Assembly (NCBI GenBank): GCA_949747905.1
Contig: CATKEF010000058.1
Span: 1 to 54,162, forward strand
Length of the DNA stretch: 54,162 nt
Reading direction: 5' to 3'
Origin: an uncultured Eubacteriales bacterium
Lineage (GTDB): Bacteria > Bacillota > Clostridia > Christensenellales > Borkfalkiaceae
The first letter of the stretch is position 1. The number at the start of each line of letters is the position of its first letter. The position numbers and the translations under genes are program-made. Below are positions 10,201-18,403 of the stretch, in pieces. A model generated the notes under the pieces. It worked only from the letters and a program-made list of their open reading frames with translations, was not told where the DNA came from and ran no database searches.

Positions 10201-10269
10201 GCACATCGTAATGAACCACGCCTTACAGCGTTTGAAAATAAGTTTGAATACGTTTTTAACCTTTTCCAT
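7207..10269 (-). CDS. Membrane-anchored GH3 glycosidase with inverted domain order (GH3-1)
   Basis: 1020 residues from an ATG with AAGGAGCGAGG; an upstream in-frame start lacks this site. Order: cytoplasmic N-tail and membrane segment (about 20-38), the alpha/beta sandwich domain normally C-terminal in GH3 (about 70-375, GKNSVSLVYGGSGS), FnIII-like domain (YPFGYGLSYTTF; about 415-510), linker, then the catalytic barrel (about 640-940), and a second membrane segment (about 970-1000) with acidic tail. Nucleophile Asp899 is in VITDYN; the likely acid/base is Glu240 in RIGGEGFD; substrate-binding motifs are KHFAVNDQETNR and GRNWEYYSED. It probably hydrolyses beta-linked glucosides or xylosides outside the membrane. 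It is last of cassette A, 11 bases after the Ig-like lipoprotein. Specificity cannot be read from sequence. Confidence 0.92.
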   Translation of the reverse strand: MEKVKNVFKLIFKRCKAWFITMCTVLLLLLIITLVITQNTFLYGTIKTVMGGERRVLKEGDASKYQYYTVSDDGDYGFRQFRPTEEIKNKTDALKQANKLNELIAEEGFILMKNNGMLPLRTPQSEVQAAASKPKISVFGKNSVSLVYGGSGSAGGDTSSNVNLHDALDAAGYECNPVLRDFYSSGAAGSGRSKNPDMGTVTYGLSTGETPLSNYNSAVRDSYAEYNAAAVVVISRIGGEGFDLPRTATDNNGKTLSGWDEGDHYLELDVNEEALLSEVCGKFDKVMLVINCATSMELGFLEDGTYDIDAALWIASPGGAGINALGRIMNGNVNPSGRTVDTYVRDFKTDPTWYNIGNNNVADGNRYKIGTQPQSYYFVEYEEGIYVGYRYWETAAYVREYDEADYDWYDEHVVYPFGYGLSYTTFDWALKSSAPANEASLDKDGNIVVTVSVTNTGDYAGKDVVQLYYNAPYRVGIDNQIEKPHVVLGGYAKTEIIQPGETKDVTITLKVRDMAVYDYNDANRNDNKGYELDKGTYNIYLGKNAHAWADSDKISLRYKVDNTILYNDGNDVNVRNRFEDAGLMIDQYISRNNFDATTPNSMPTDEDRVVDSAFINSLKYDQTAFDAAYGDRYKAETKPESGKTDTYHLYDVIKCDEDYKNLQVDYNDEVFNKLLDMLTPDEMLNLICTGNFNTTYITSIDKPKTTDPDGPAGFTNFMGDPTVYGTCFYASECVIAATYNVDIAHDMGIMIGIEGLFGDVKGDGRPYSGWYAPAVNIHRNQFAGRNWEYYSEDPLLSGRMGANVVIGANTKGVYTYVKHFAVNDQETNRDSNGLVTWLNEQSLREIYLRPFEIIVKEGGTRAMMSSFNRIGKVWAGGNYELLTGVLRDEWGFKGMVITDYNLQSGGYMSPDQFLRAGGDLNLVQGGFPNSFNARSANATEINLLRRATKNILYTVSQSSAMNGMGEGNVWVYVLPLWVVALIIVDCVAAVAFGVWGFFAIRSAMKKEAEEQPVVIDEATE

Positions 10270-10280
10270 AACCTCGCTCC

Positions 10281-12260
10281 TTAATTGGTTTTTACATTGT
10301 AAAGGCAGGGCGTCCATTTAAGAACGGCGTCGGAAATGTTGAGAATCTGTACATAGTCGATTCCCGGGCCGCCGGTAGACTGACCTTTGAGGAATGTGTT
10401 CGGTTTAACCACAAGTATTATGGAGTTTTCGCCCTCGACGAGCTCTGCTCTTCTCGATGCCGTAAAGTTCGAGAAATTACCCCAGCTTCCTTCGCTCTCG
10501 CCGCCCGGAATGGTAAATTTGCCGTAATCCAATGCCTGACCGTTTAAGATAACGTCGAATTCGTTGGGAGTAAACGTTACAGTGCCGAGTTCACTCGCAA
10601 GGCCTATATCTATTTTCGCGTTCTTTACAGCCTTGGAGCAGGTGAACTTAAATTCGAGAACAATGCTGCAATGCGTGTATCCGATATAGTAATTGTTGCT
10701 TGCGCCCTGATTGGCGCCGGGTTGAACCATTTCTTCCTGAGACGCGGCGCCCGAATAGCCTGCACCGGTTTTGTCGGTCAGGTCGATGTATTCAGCTTCC
10801 ATCTTGCCGTCACCGAGAACGACTTCGATATCGCGGATAGGCAGAATGATTTCACAATTCGACGAGCTGTAACCCGCTGCTTCTCCTTTTATGGTAAATG
10901 TAGCCGAGCGCGCCGACTTGGTAGGCGTACCGTGGAGCAAACCGTTTTTATCCAGAGTCAGACCTTCGGGAAGCGCGGTAATGTTGGTAAACGTTATCTC
11001 CATTTTCGCATCTTCCGGCGCGAGGCTGACCGAATACTCCGTACCTACAAGGGCAGGTTCGAGTTTGATGAATTTTTCAAGAGGTACGCGGGGAGCGACG
11101 ATATTCAAAGTGAATTCAACGGTCTTGGACTCGCATCCCGCAGCGCTTGCCGTTACGGAGAAAGTGTTGTCTTTAATTTCCGTGGGCGTTCCGTAGAGCG
11201 TGCCGTTTTCGTACATGGTAAGACCTGCGGGAAGAGTGCTGCCGGTAGCAAGCGCATAAGTCACTTCGTTGTAGTTGTCCGCGCTCGCAACGTTTACGCC
11301 GTCTTTGAGATTTGCATAAAGCTCTCCCACCATACCGTCGGCGAGTTTTCCGCCCCTGTACGTTATGGTTCCCTGACTGTCGTCTACTTCCATACGTCTT
11401 AAAATAACCGATACTTCGGCAGTTGCCGAATCGTATCCTTCTGCGCTCGCAGTTACGTTGAAAGTCTTTTTACCTGTCTCCGTGGGCTTGCCGTGAAGAA
11501 GTCCGTCCGTTTCGAGAGTAAGTCCCGCGGGAAGGGCGCTTCCCGCAGCCAACGCGTAACTGATATTCTTAGCGCCGGTTGCTTTGGACAGAAGGCAAGT
11601 GTAATACGCCCCCTCCCTGCCCGCGTCTGCGGCGAAGTTTTCGTAAACGATTTTGGGATTGGTTACTTTGACCGTCCAGGTAGCGTCCACGGAGGGTACG
11701 CCCGCAGCGCTTGCGGTGACAACGATAGTTGCCTGTCCCGTTGCCGTGGCGGTACCTTTTATAGCTCCGTTATCGAAGGTCAGTCCGTCGGGCAGAGTCC
11801 CGGATTTTAAAGTATACGTAACGTTGGTCGCGCCCGTGGCAGTAGCTACGGTGGCTTCCGCCTTCGAGTTGACCTCTATTGAAATCTCGCCGCCGACGTA
11901 TGCGAACGCCGCCGCGTTTATAGTTATTTTGAATTCCGCTTCCGCGCTCATGTCGCCGGAAGTTGCAACCACTTTGAATTTGCTTTCGGAAACAGCCTGA
12001 GTAGGCGTACCCGAAACAGTCCCTTCATCGAGAGAAAGTCCCGCGGGAAGAGTGGAACCTTCTTTAAGAGAATATGATATGTCGTCCGCGCCCGTAGCCG
12101 TAGCGACGGAAGCGCTGTAAGCAACGCCTACCTGTCCTTCTTCAAGAACAGAGGGTTCATACGAAAGTTTTGCGCCGCAGCCGGCGGTGAAAAAAGGCAC
12201 GGCGATTACAAAGGCGAGCGCAATATTAGCAAAAGAAAATCTGCGTTTTCCGTTTTCCAT
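10281..12260 (-). CDS. Lipoprotein with five putative Ig-like repeats and a C-terminal carbohydrate-binding-like module
   Basis: 659 residues. Signal peptide with a TAGC lipobox (Cys28). Five repeats of 80-95 residues of the He_PIG/cadherin-like type follow (to about 475), each with an LPxGLxx ... G.(L/V)xGTPT core. The last 180 residues (GKMEAEYIDLTD ... LKWTP) match the small cassette B lipoprotein: both have an EAEY start, a YYIG(Y/F)TH turn, a late GGPxID, and an L.WTP end, which suggests a CBM6/35-like jelly roll. The Ig stalk would hold the module away from the membrane. Start supported by AAAGGAGC. It lies between the two GH3 genes of cassette A, so it probably captures the glycan that they cut. 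Glycan identity unknown. Confidence 0.8.
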   Translation of the reverse strand: MENGKRRFSFANIALAFVIAVPFFTAGCGAKLSYEPSVLEEGQVGVAYSASVATATGADDISYSLKEGSTLPAGLSLDEGTVSGTPTQAVSESKFKVVATSGDMSAEAEFKITINAAAFAYVGGEISIEVNSKAEATVATATGATNVTYTLKSGTLPDGLTFDNGAIKGTATATGQATIVVTASAAGVPSVDATWTVKVTNPKIVYENFAADAGREGAYYTCLLSKATGAKNISYALAAGSALPAGLTLETDGLLHGKPTETGKKTFNVTASAEGYDSATAEVSVILRRMEVDDSQGTITYRGGKLADGMVGELYANLKDGVNVASADNYNEVTYALATGSTLPAGLTMYENGTLYGTPTEIKDNTFSVTASAAGCESKTVEFTLNIVAPRVPLEKFIKLEPALVGTEYSVSLAPEDAKMEITFTNITALPEGLTLDKNGLLHGTPTKSARSATFTIKGEAAGYSSSNCEIILPIRDIEVVLGDGKMEAEYIDLTDKTGAGYSGAASQEEMVQPGANQGASNNYYIGYTHCSIVLEFKFTCSKAVKNAKIDIGLASELGTVTFTPNEFDVILNGQALDYGKFTIPGGESEGSWGNFSNFTASRRAELVEGENSIILVVKPNTFLKGQSTGGPGIDYVQILNISDAVLKWTPCLYNVKTN

Positions 12261-12296
12261 CTGAAGCTCCTTTAAAAATTTCTTTTATTTCGGCAA

Positions 12297-12328
12297 GGCA
12301 GAATTTACCCTCTCGGGTAAATTCCGCC
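12297..12328 (-). repeat. Intergenic stem-loop in cassette A
   Basis: GGCGGAATTTACCC, a GAGA loop and GGGTAAATTCTGCC form a 14-bp stem with one G-T pair, just upstream of the lipoprotein ribosome site. It is directly preceded (minus-strand sense) by ATTGTTTCGGATGGG, which recurs at the same place in cassette B. No T run follows, so it looks more like an mRNA processing or stability element than a terminator. Confidence 0.6.
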
Positions 12329-12371
12329 CATCCGAAACAATTATGTTTAAGTGATAATCACATCCGCCGGA

Positions 12372-15300
12372 TTATTTGTCCGACTTTCTGCTCTTTCTGA
12401 TAAGAACGAACGCCGTTGCCATAAGCAGAGCGCCTACGCTCAAAATGAGAGTGGTTCCGAGGCTAATCGAGCCGCCGCAGCCGCCTGCGGTCTTCTCTTC
12501 GAGTTCCGCAATCTTATCCTGAAGCGCCTTGATTTCTTCGGCATGTTTCTCCGAAAGCGCGGTCACGGTAGCCGTAAGTTCGTCGATTTTACCCTGAAGC
12601 TCTGCACGCATTGCCTCAGCCGCTTCTCTTACCTCTTCGAGTTCCGCCTGAACTGCTGCAAGCTCATCCTTGGTTGCCGATTCTTTTTCAAGTTCGGTTA
12701 TTCTGTCGGTGAGTGTCTTGATGTTGTTGTTAGCCGTTGCAAGCTCGGATTTGAGAGTGTCGACCTTGTCGGAAATTTCCGCAAGAGACGCTTCCAGAGT
12801 TGCGCCCGTATAGTTAATGAATACCGTCGCGCTCTGTCCGATGTATTTTCCGTCCGAAGTCTTGATGGATACGTTGAGCTGATATTCCTTAGCTTCTTCT
12901 CCCTCGATATTAATGGTAGCCATACCCGTTGTCTCGTTCATAGATATGAACTCGTCGGGAAGCTGTTCGGCAAGGTCTACGGGTCTGGTTGCATGGCTGG
13001 ACTTGTGGTCCGCGGGTGTTACAACATATGTAAGTCCGGGATATTCGCTTGCGAATACAGAGTTGGAGAAGTCAATTTTAAGCTCCGCGCCCTGGAACGC
13101 CATATACTTGGAACTTACATAATCCTGATAGTTGGTAAGTTTACCCATATTACAGGTCTGCAAAGCTACGTAGCTGAGGTTGAGAGCAGCCTTTCTCAGC
13201 GAAGTGAGAAGGGTAGCCGTAAGCATTGTGTCACCATATGTTTTATAAGCCTTGGTTATGTTCTTGCCGGTTCCGAGCGAAAGGTCGTTTCCTGCTCTTA
13301 CCATCTGCTCCTGGTCCATGTAACCGCCGTTATACCAGTCGGTTACGACTATGCCCTTGAAGCCCCATTCTTTTCTGAGTACGTTTGTAAGCAGAGGATA
13401 GCTTGCGCCCGCCCAAGTTGTGCCCACTCTGTTGAAAGAGGACATTATTCCGAGTGCGCCGTCATGTCCGACATAGGTCTCGTCGTCAAACAAATCGGTG
13501 GAGTTAACGTCTATTGCAAGCTGGAATGCTTTGAGATAAATTTCACGCGCAGCCTGTTCGGTTGCCCAGGTCGTCGTACCGTTACGGTCGGTTTCCTGGT
13601 CGTTGAGCGCGAAGTGCTTAAGGAAGGGGAACACGCCCTTGGACTGCATACCCTTTGTAACGCAAGCAGCCATCATACCGGAAAGGAATCCGTCTTCCGA
13701 ATAATATTCGAAGTTACGTCCCGAGAAAGGAGTTCTGTGAATGTTCACGCCGGGTCCGTACAGACCGTTGTAGCCCATCCATGCACCTTCTTCGCCGATG
13801 TGTTCGCCCTGCTGTTCTACGAGTTCTTTGTTGAACGTAGCGGCAACGATGCAAGGAGATACATAATAGCATCTTGCCGAGCCGTAGCCGTTAATCTGAC
13901 CGACGAATCCGAAAGGACCGTCGGGATGAATGCCTTCGGGAATTCCGAGCACGTCGAATTTTTCGGACTTGAATTTACCGTTTTCGACGAAGTCCATAAG
14001 TTGCTGAGGAGTAAACTGGTCAAGGAACTTCTTCCACTGAGCATTCTCGGTACCGTCCGCATTATAGGGGTCGATGCCCTTCAAAGACATAAGACGGATA
14101 ACGCCTTCGTCTTCTTCGGTAAGCGCCGTCTTTCTCTGAGTGGGTTTCGTAGCCGAATACCAGGGCTGACCTTCATCGTATTTCGCACCGGAAGGGTCTT
14201 CCTTACTCGTTACGCCGTACTTAAGTTTAGCCACAAACGCAGCGTCAACCGTTCTGTCCTCTTCGGTAGGCTTCTGAGGGAACGTTCCTTCGAAGTTCTC
14301 TCTCGACATTTCGTCGATACCTCTGCCCATGATACCCGCGGACATATCGTCGAACTGGTTGTCGCTATGAACGTCTTCTGCACCGTATGTCTTGTTGTCT
14401 ACGTTCATTTCGTATTTGATGCCGTCGGCAAGATTGAAAGTCTTCTTGGACGTTTCAGGCGCATTGTACCAGCTATGAGCGTCGCGGCTTACAAACAATG
14501 TATAGTCGCCCGCGTCGAGCTCGTAACCCTTGAACTTGTTTCCGTTCGCGTCGTCCCAGTCGTAGGAAGCCATGGATTCGAGCGAAATCTTCATAGTAAC
14601 GGTTTCGCTTGCACCGGGTTGAAGGAGACCGGTTTTAACGAAATCACCGAGATTTACGTGGGCCTTCTCGATTTTACCTGCGGTATAAGGAGCCGAATAA
14701 TAAAGCTGAACGACTTCTTTACCCGCAACTTCGCCGTTATTTTTTACAGTAACGGAAACTGTAATCTCGCTGTCTTTATCGAGCGTGTCTGGAACGTTGA
14801 AAGCTATGCTGGTGTATTCGAACGTAGTGTACGACAAGCCGTATCCGAAGGGATAAAGCACGTTATCAGTCCACCACTTGTTAGCCGTGGCACCCGCTTT
14901 ATTGTCCTCTTCGAACGCGCGGGTCTCGTAATATTTGTATCCGACGTAGATACCTTCTTCGTATACGACTTCTGCACCCGCACCCTTTCCGGCAGCGTCC
15001 AAAAGCGCGTTGCCTGCGGGAACTTTTATGGGAGCGGAAGTACCCGTACCGTCACGTACGGCAGCTTGTTTGTTGAGTCCGAAGTTCTGCACGGAAGGCA
15101 TTTCCGAGAAATTCTTGGCGTAAGTGTCAACAGTTCTGCCCGAAGGATTGACTTCGCCCTTGAGAATTCTTCCGAGAGCCGCAAAACCCGTGGAACCGGG
15201 CAAACCTACCCAAAGAACCGCGTCCACCTTCGCAAGCGTTGCAGCGTCGAGCTCGAGAGGCTGAGCGGCGTTGATTACAAGAATTACTTTTTTGTCGGCA

Positions 15301-16013
15301 GACGTCTCTTTTGCAAAATCTATAAGAGCTTTCTCGTTGTCGTCAAGCTGAAGGTAATGCGCCCCCTCGAGAGTCGAGCGACCTTCCACGCTTGTGCCGA
15401 AGAAGAAGTCGGAAACGTCGATACCTTCACCGCCCGTACGGGAAACCATAACTATGGAAGCCTGGTTATAAGCCGCAAGGCTGTTTTTAACCGCGTCGGT
15501 ATACTTAGCCTGAGGAGTTTCCGCCGTAATCATATCGGCTGCCTGATACTGGTACTGGGGTCTCTTCGGACCGGAAGCCGTATCGTCGTCATAGAACGCT
15601 TTGAGCGTGGGATTGAATTCGAATCCCGCGTCTTTCATTGATTTATATCCGTCGATACCGTCGCCGGATGAAGTACTGAACGATGAAGAGCCGCCGCCGC
15701 CGAATGCGGGATTGCTCCAGTTTTTACCGAAGAGGTTAACTTTTTTAACCGTGCTTGCAAGCGGAAGCGCTTTATCTTTGTTGTGAAGAAGCGTAAAGCC
15801 TTCCTCGGCAATCGTTTCGTTGAATTTATTCGCTTTGTTCAACGAATCCTGACGGCTAGTCGTCTCGAGCTTGTAAGTGTAGCCCTCATACTCCGAACCG
15901 GCTGCAAACGCGCTGAAAGACATCACGTTTATTGCCGAAAGGGCGCATACAGACGCCATAACCGCACAGCCCAAAGGTTTGATTGCCCTCAGTTTCTTTC
16001 TGTTCTTTGCCAT
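12372..16013 (-). CDS. Secreted, C-terminally anchored GH3 glycosidase with coiled-coil stalk (GH3-2)
   Basis: 1213 residues from an ATG with GGAGGA; the frame continues upstream across the promoter, so the longer start is rejected. Signal peptide about 1-38. Inverted GH3 order: sandwich domain with likely acid/base Glu196 in SRTGGEGID, FnIII (YPFGYGLSYTTF), barrel with KHFALNDQETDR, GRNFEYYSED and nucleophile Asp892 in VVTDWYN. After a small beta domain comes about 110 residues of heptad coiled coil (LEASLAEISDKVDTLKSEL onwards), then AGGCGGSIS, a membrane segment and RKSRKSDK. The coiled coil probably acts as a stalk spanning the wall. First gene of cassette A with its own regulated promoter. 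Probably a beta-glycosidase; substrate unknown. Confidence 0.93.
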   Translation of the reverse strand: MAKNRKKLRAIKPLGCAVMASVCALSAINVMSFSAFAAGSEYEGYTYKLETTSRQDSLNKANKFNETIAEEGFTLLHNKDKALPLASTVKKVNLFGKNWSNPAFGGGGSSSFSTSSGDGIDGYKSMKDAGFEFNPTLKAFYDDDTASGPKRPQYQYQAADMITAETPQAKYTDAVKNSLAAYNQASIVMVSRTGGEGIDVSDFFFGTSVEGRSTLEGAHYLQLDDNEKALIDFAKETSADKKVILVINAAQPLELDAATLAKVDAVLWVGLPGSTGFAALGRILKGEVNPSGRTVDTYAKNFSEMPSVQNFGLNKQAAVRDGTGTSAPIKVPAGNALLDAAGKGAGAEVVYEEGIYVGYKYYETRAFEEDNKAGATANKWWTDNVLYPFGYGLSYTTFEYTSIAFNVPDTLDKDSEITVSVTVKNNGEVAGKEVVQLYYSAPYTAGKIEKAHVNLGDFVKTGLLQPGASETVTMKISLESMASYDWDDANGNKFKGYELDAGDYTLFVSRDAHSWYNAPETSKKTFNLADGIKYEMNVDNKTYGAEDVHSDNQFDDMSAGIMGRGIDEMSRENFEGTFPQKPTEEDRTVDAAFVAKLKYGVTSKEDPSGAKYDEGQPWYSATKPTQRKTALTEEDEGVIRLMSLKGIDPYNADGTENAQWKKFLDQFTPQQLMDFVENGKFKSEKFDVLGIPEGIHPDGPFGFVGQINGYGSARCYYVSPCIVAATFNKELVEQQGEHIGEEGAWMGYNGLYGPGVNIHRTPFSGRNFEYYSEDGFLSGMMAACVTKGMQSKGVFPFLKHFALNDQETDRNGTTTWATEQAAREIYLKAFQLAIDVNSTDLFDDETYVGHDGALGIMSSFNRVGTTWAGASYPLLTNVLRKEWGFKGIVVTDWYNGGYMDQEQMVRAGNDLSLGTGKNITKAYKTYGDTMLTATLLTSLRKAALNLSYVALQTCNMGKLTNYQDYVSSKYMAFQGAELKIDFSNSVFASEYPGLTYVVTPADHKSSHATRPVDLAEQLPDEFISMNETTGMATINIEGEEAKEYQLNVSIKTSDGKYIGQSATVFINYTGATLEASLAEISDKVDTLKSELATANNNIKTLTDRITELEKESATKDELAAVQAELEEVREAAEAMRAELQGKIDELTATVTALSEKHAEEIKALQDKIAELEEKTAGGCGGSISLGTTLILSVGALLMATAFVLIRKSRKSDK

Positions 16014-16100
16014 TTGATTCCTCCATTGATTTATTGTCTCCGCAAGAACTAAACCCGCCGAAAAAGCGAAAAAAGCCCCTTGGAAATCATATCTGAACAA

Positions 16101-16164
16101 AGTTTAAAATATAAGAATCGATACGTCAATAGCGAAATCATATCGTGCATAAATTCCGTCATAT
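16101..16164 (-). promoter_or_regulatory. Promoter of GH3-2 with tandem LytTR-type operator
   Basis: Minus-strand -35 TTGACG (16124-16129) and -10 TAAACT (16101-16106) are 17 bp apart. Upstream lie two copies of an ATATGA motif (within 16135-16143 and 16156-16164) exactly 21 bp apart, the proximal one 8 bases from the -35. The distal copy is part of CGTCATATATTACA (plus strand), which is identical upstream of regulator gene A, at the same 27-base distance from the -35. Confidence 0.7.
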
Positions 16165-16176
16165 ATTACATCACAC

Positions 16177-16223
16177 AAAAAAAGTAAAAAAATAACAAAG
16201 ACCGTGCTTCCGTCTTTGTTATT
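16177..16223 (-). terminator. Terminator of the regulator A/SGNH operon
   Basis: A 12-bp perfect stem (AATAACAAAGAC with GTCTTTGTTATT) is followed on the minus strand by TTTTTAC and more T-rich sequence. It separates the SGNH gene from the GH3-2 promoter. Confidence 0.9.
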
Positions 16224-16257
16224 TGTAGCAAAATATGGAATTTTGTCTTAAAATCGC

Positions 16258-18396
16258 TTATTGCATCGCTTTTTTAAGTTTTTCCGCAACTTTGGCGGTA
16301 TACACCTCTTTCCCCTCCGTGGACAGATGGTAATTTGTGTCGTAGAAGTATTCCGCGCCGAAAACACAGTCGTCGAAATTCATATAAACGTTTACTTCCC
16401 CCGCAAGTCCCGATTCGAGATAATTTTCCAGTTCGTATCCCGCTCTTATATTCAGCGCATCCGAATTGACAGGGGCAAAACCTAAATACACGTCCGCGCC
16501 CGCAGCTTTGACGGAAGTATAACATTCAATCATATTTTCCAGTGCGCCACCGTTTTCAACGTCAAATACCGACAGAACCTCGTAAGCCTCGCCGCCGTTG
16601 TCGTATCCTCCCTCGCGCGGCAGATTATGGTCGCCGTGCATATCCATATATTCCAGTCCGTCGTCATAATCGGTCGGGGCAAAACCTTCGCCCGACATGT
16701 AAACCCGTTTCCCCGAAAGATACTTCGAAAAACCGCTCCACACTTTGGTGTATCTCGTCAGGTCGAGTACCGCGAGATAATCGTAATTGCTCTCCAAGGT
16801 AATAAACACCCTCGAATCGAAGTCGTAATTTATAAGAAGCTGATAATCTGCCGCCGTTTCGGGATTGTGCACAAACACGTCTCCGCTTTTAAGATAACGC
16901 AAAATCAAATCAATCTGAAAAAGCGCGCACGTGCCGCCGACCACGCCCATATTGAATACTTCGTACCGCCCGCCGAACGCTTGGGATATGACGGTAGAAT
17001 TAATGCCGTACCATACCGAACAGCCCGCGAAAAACACCATTTTGGGTTTTTTGGAACTATTCAAATGCAACAATTCGAGTTTGTTTGCAAGCTGGGCGTT
17101 CTCCGTATTCGCATAGGCGGGAGGCAAAACGGCGTTTATATGAAGACGTGACACCGCGGAAGAATAGCCGAACGCGCTCTCCGAAAAATTAATTATATTA
17201 TCGAAAAGATACACTTCCCTCAGATTGTCGCAGTAAGTAAACGCAACGTCGGCGACGTACTCGAGCGTATCGGGAAAAATAACCGTTTCCAAACCGTATT
17301 TCATTTCGAAAGAACCGCTTGCGATTGCCGCAACGGGATATCCGTCCAAATACGCGGGCACGGTGACGCGCGCAAGATTTCCGCTATATCCGGTTATGAC
17401 TGCGGCTTTATCGTCCGAATCGCTCTCGGCGACAAGCTCCGCAAGACTCTTTTTGTCCTCGCCTTCGGCATACAGTCTACCCGTATCCTCTCTGTCTATA
17501 AGCACACCGGAAAACATGCTCTGCGGCGAATATTCGCTCCACTCCGCAAACAGCGTGCTTTTTCCGTCGGGCGCGGAAAAACGACTGCCCAAACCTATAT
17601 GTTCGCCGCTTCCGTCGGCGCGCGTGTTCCAACCGATGAGCACATAGCCCTCGCGACGGATTTTATCGGTACCCGTATGAGTGTTCGGACGTCTGTCCGC
17701 CCGTCTTTTGAAACCTATCGAAAAAGTTTCGCCCGTGCTTCCGATGATTTCTCCGCCGTTAACGTCATAACGCACGGCGTTGTTGTGGTCATCGGACGCA
17801 GCAATCCCCGCTGCAACGGGTATTACGCGCAAATTAACCGATTCCTCTATTTTTTTTACGGTAACTGTGACTTTCCGCAAGCCGTTTTCGGGTACGGAAT
17901 CCGCGCCCGTTTCGTCGTAAACAACACTCTCGGAAAACCCGCCGAACGTATATTCTTCTTTAAAATTCAAATCGAAAGTAACCGACTGCCCCGCCGCTGT
18001 CTTCTGCTCGTATTTTTCACAGGAAAAAGCCTCGCCCCGCATAAGCGAAACGGTATAACGCGGTTGCGCCCGCTTCACGGAAATTTCCACAACGGAGGAA
18101 TAGAGGACGTTTTTTACGGTAAGCCTGGTCGAACCGTCGTCCGAAAGGGACGAAAGCGCGTAATCGGAATAATCGGTCCCTTCTATTTCATACCCATCTT
18201 CCGCAATAAGAGTAAACTCCGCGTCTTTGCCGCGCTCCACGTCGACAACGGGAGAACGACACTTAAAACCTTTCCCCTCGGAAACGACAACTCTGCAAAG
18301 ACCGCTTTTTCCGGGCGCCGGCGTAAAACATCCCGCCGACGCAATACAAATCGCCGAAACGGTTATTAATATCAACGCTCTTAGTAATTTTTTCAT
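16258..18396 (-). CDS. Lipoprotein with InlB repeat, BspA repeats and SGNH-hydrolase-like domain
   Basis: 712 residues. Lipobox SAGC (Cys23). Two beta domains follow (about 30-190), then an InlB-type repeat (RYDVNGG ... GWNTRADGSG), BspA-type repeats (IASGSFEMKYGLETVIFPDTLEYV), and a C-terminal SGNH-like domain. The last has a block I-like serine in FFAGCSVWYGIN and a late FYDTNYHLSTEG segment that fits the Asp and His of SGNH/GDSL folds. SGNH proteins of this type (DltD, AlgX/AlgJ-like) often work with MBOAT acyltransferases. It starts 7 bases after the preceding gene with almost no ribosome site, so it is probably translationally coupled. The same modules occur in the neighbour in the opposite order. 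Acyl transfer or esterase activity is inferred. Confidence 0.72.
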   Translation of the reverse strand: MKKLLRALILITVSAICIASAGCFTPAPGKSGLCRVVVSEGKGFKCRSPVVDVERGKDAEFTLIAEDGYEIEGTDYSDYALSSLSDDGSTRLTVKNVLYSSVVEISVKRAQPRYTVSLMRGEAFSCEKYEQKTAAGQSVTFDLNFKEEYTFGGFSESVVYDETGADSVPENGLRKVTVTVKKIEESVNLRVIPVAAGIAASDDHNNAVRYDVNGGEIIGSTGETFSIGFKRRADRRPNTHTGTDKIRREGYVLIGWNTRADGSGEHIGLGSRFSAPDGKSTLFAEWSEYSPQSMFSGVLIDREDTGRLYAEGEDKKSLAELVAESDSDDKAAVITGYSGNLARVTVPAYLDGYPVAAIASGSFEMKYGLETVIFPDTLEYVADVAFTYCDNLREVYLFDNIINFSESAFGYSSAVSRLHINAVLPPAYANTENAQLANKLELLHLNSSKKPKMVFFAGCSVWYGINSTVISQAFGGRYEVFNMGVVGGTCALFQIDLILRYLKSGDVFVHNPETAADYQLLINYDFDSRVFITLESNYDYLAVLDLTRYTKVWSGFSKYLSGKRVYMSGEGFAPTDYDDGLEYMDMHGDHNLPREGGYDNGGEAYEVLSVFDVENGGALENMIECYTSVKAAGADVYLGFAPVNSDALNIRAGYELENYLESGLAGEVNVYMNFDDCVFGAEYFYDTNYHLSTEGKEVYTAKVAEKLKKAMQ

Positions 18397-18403
18397 TTAA
18401 ATG

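Noticed and set aside
7813-10284. 823-codon open frame on the plus strand opposite GH3-1
   Set aside because: Same reasons: antisense to a clear enzyme, low-complexity composition and no start signal.
10281-12260. Tandem repeats suggesting a CRISPR array
   Set aside because: The repeats are protein-level Ig domains of 80-95 residues in a coding frame and diverge at the DNA level.
12351-15641. 1096-codon open frame on the plus strand opposite GH3-2
   Set aside because: It mirrors the GH3-2 codons, has no ribosome site, and gives an Arg/Val/Phe/Cys-rich product without recognisable domains. A shadow of codon bias.
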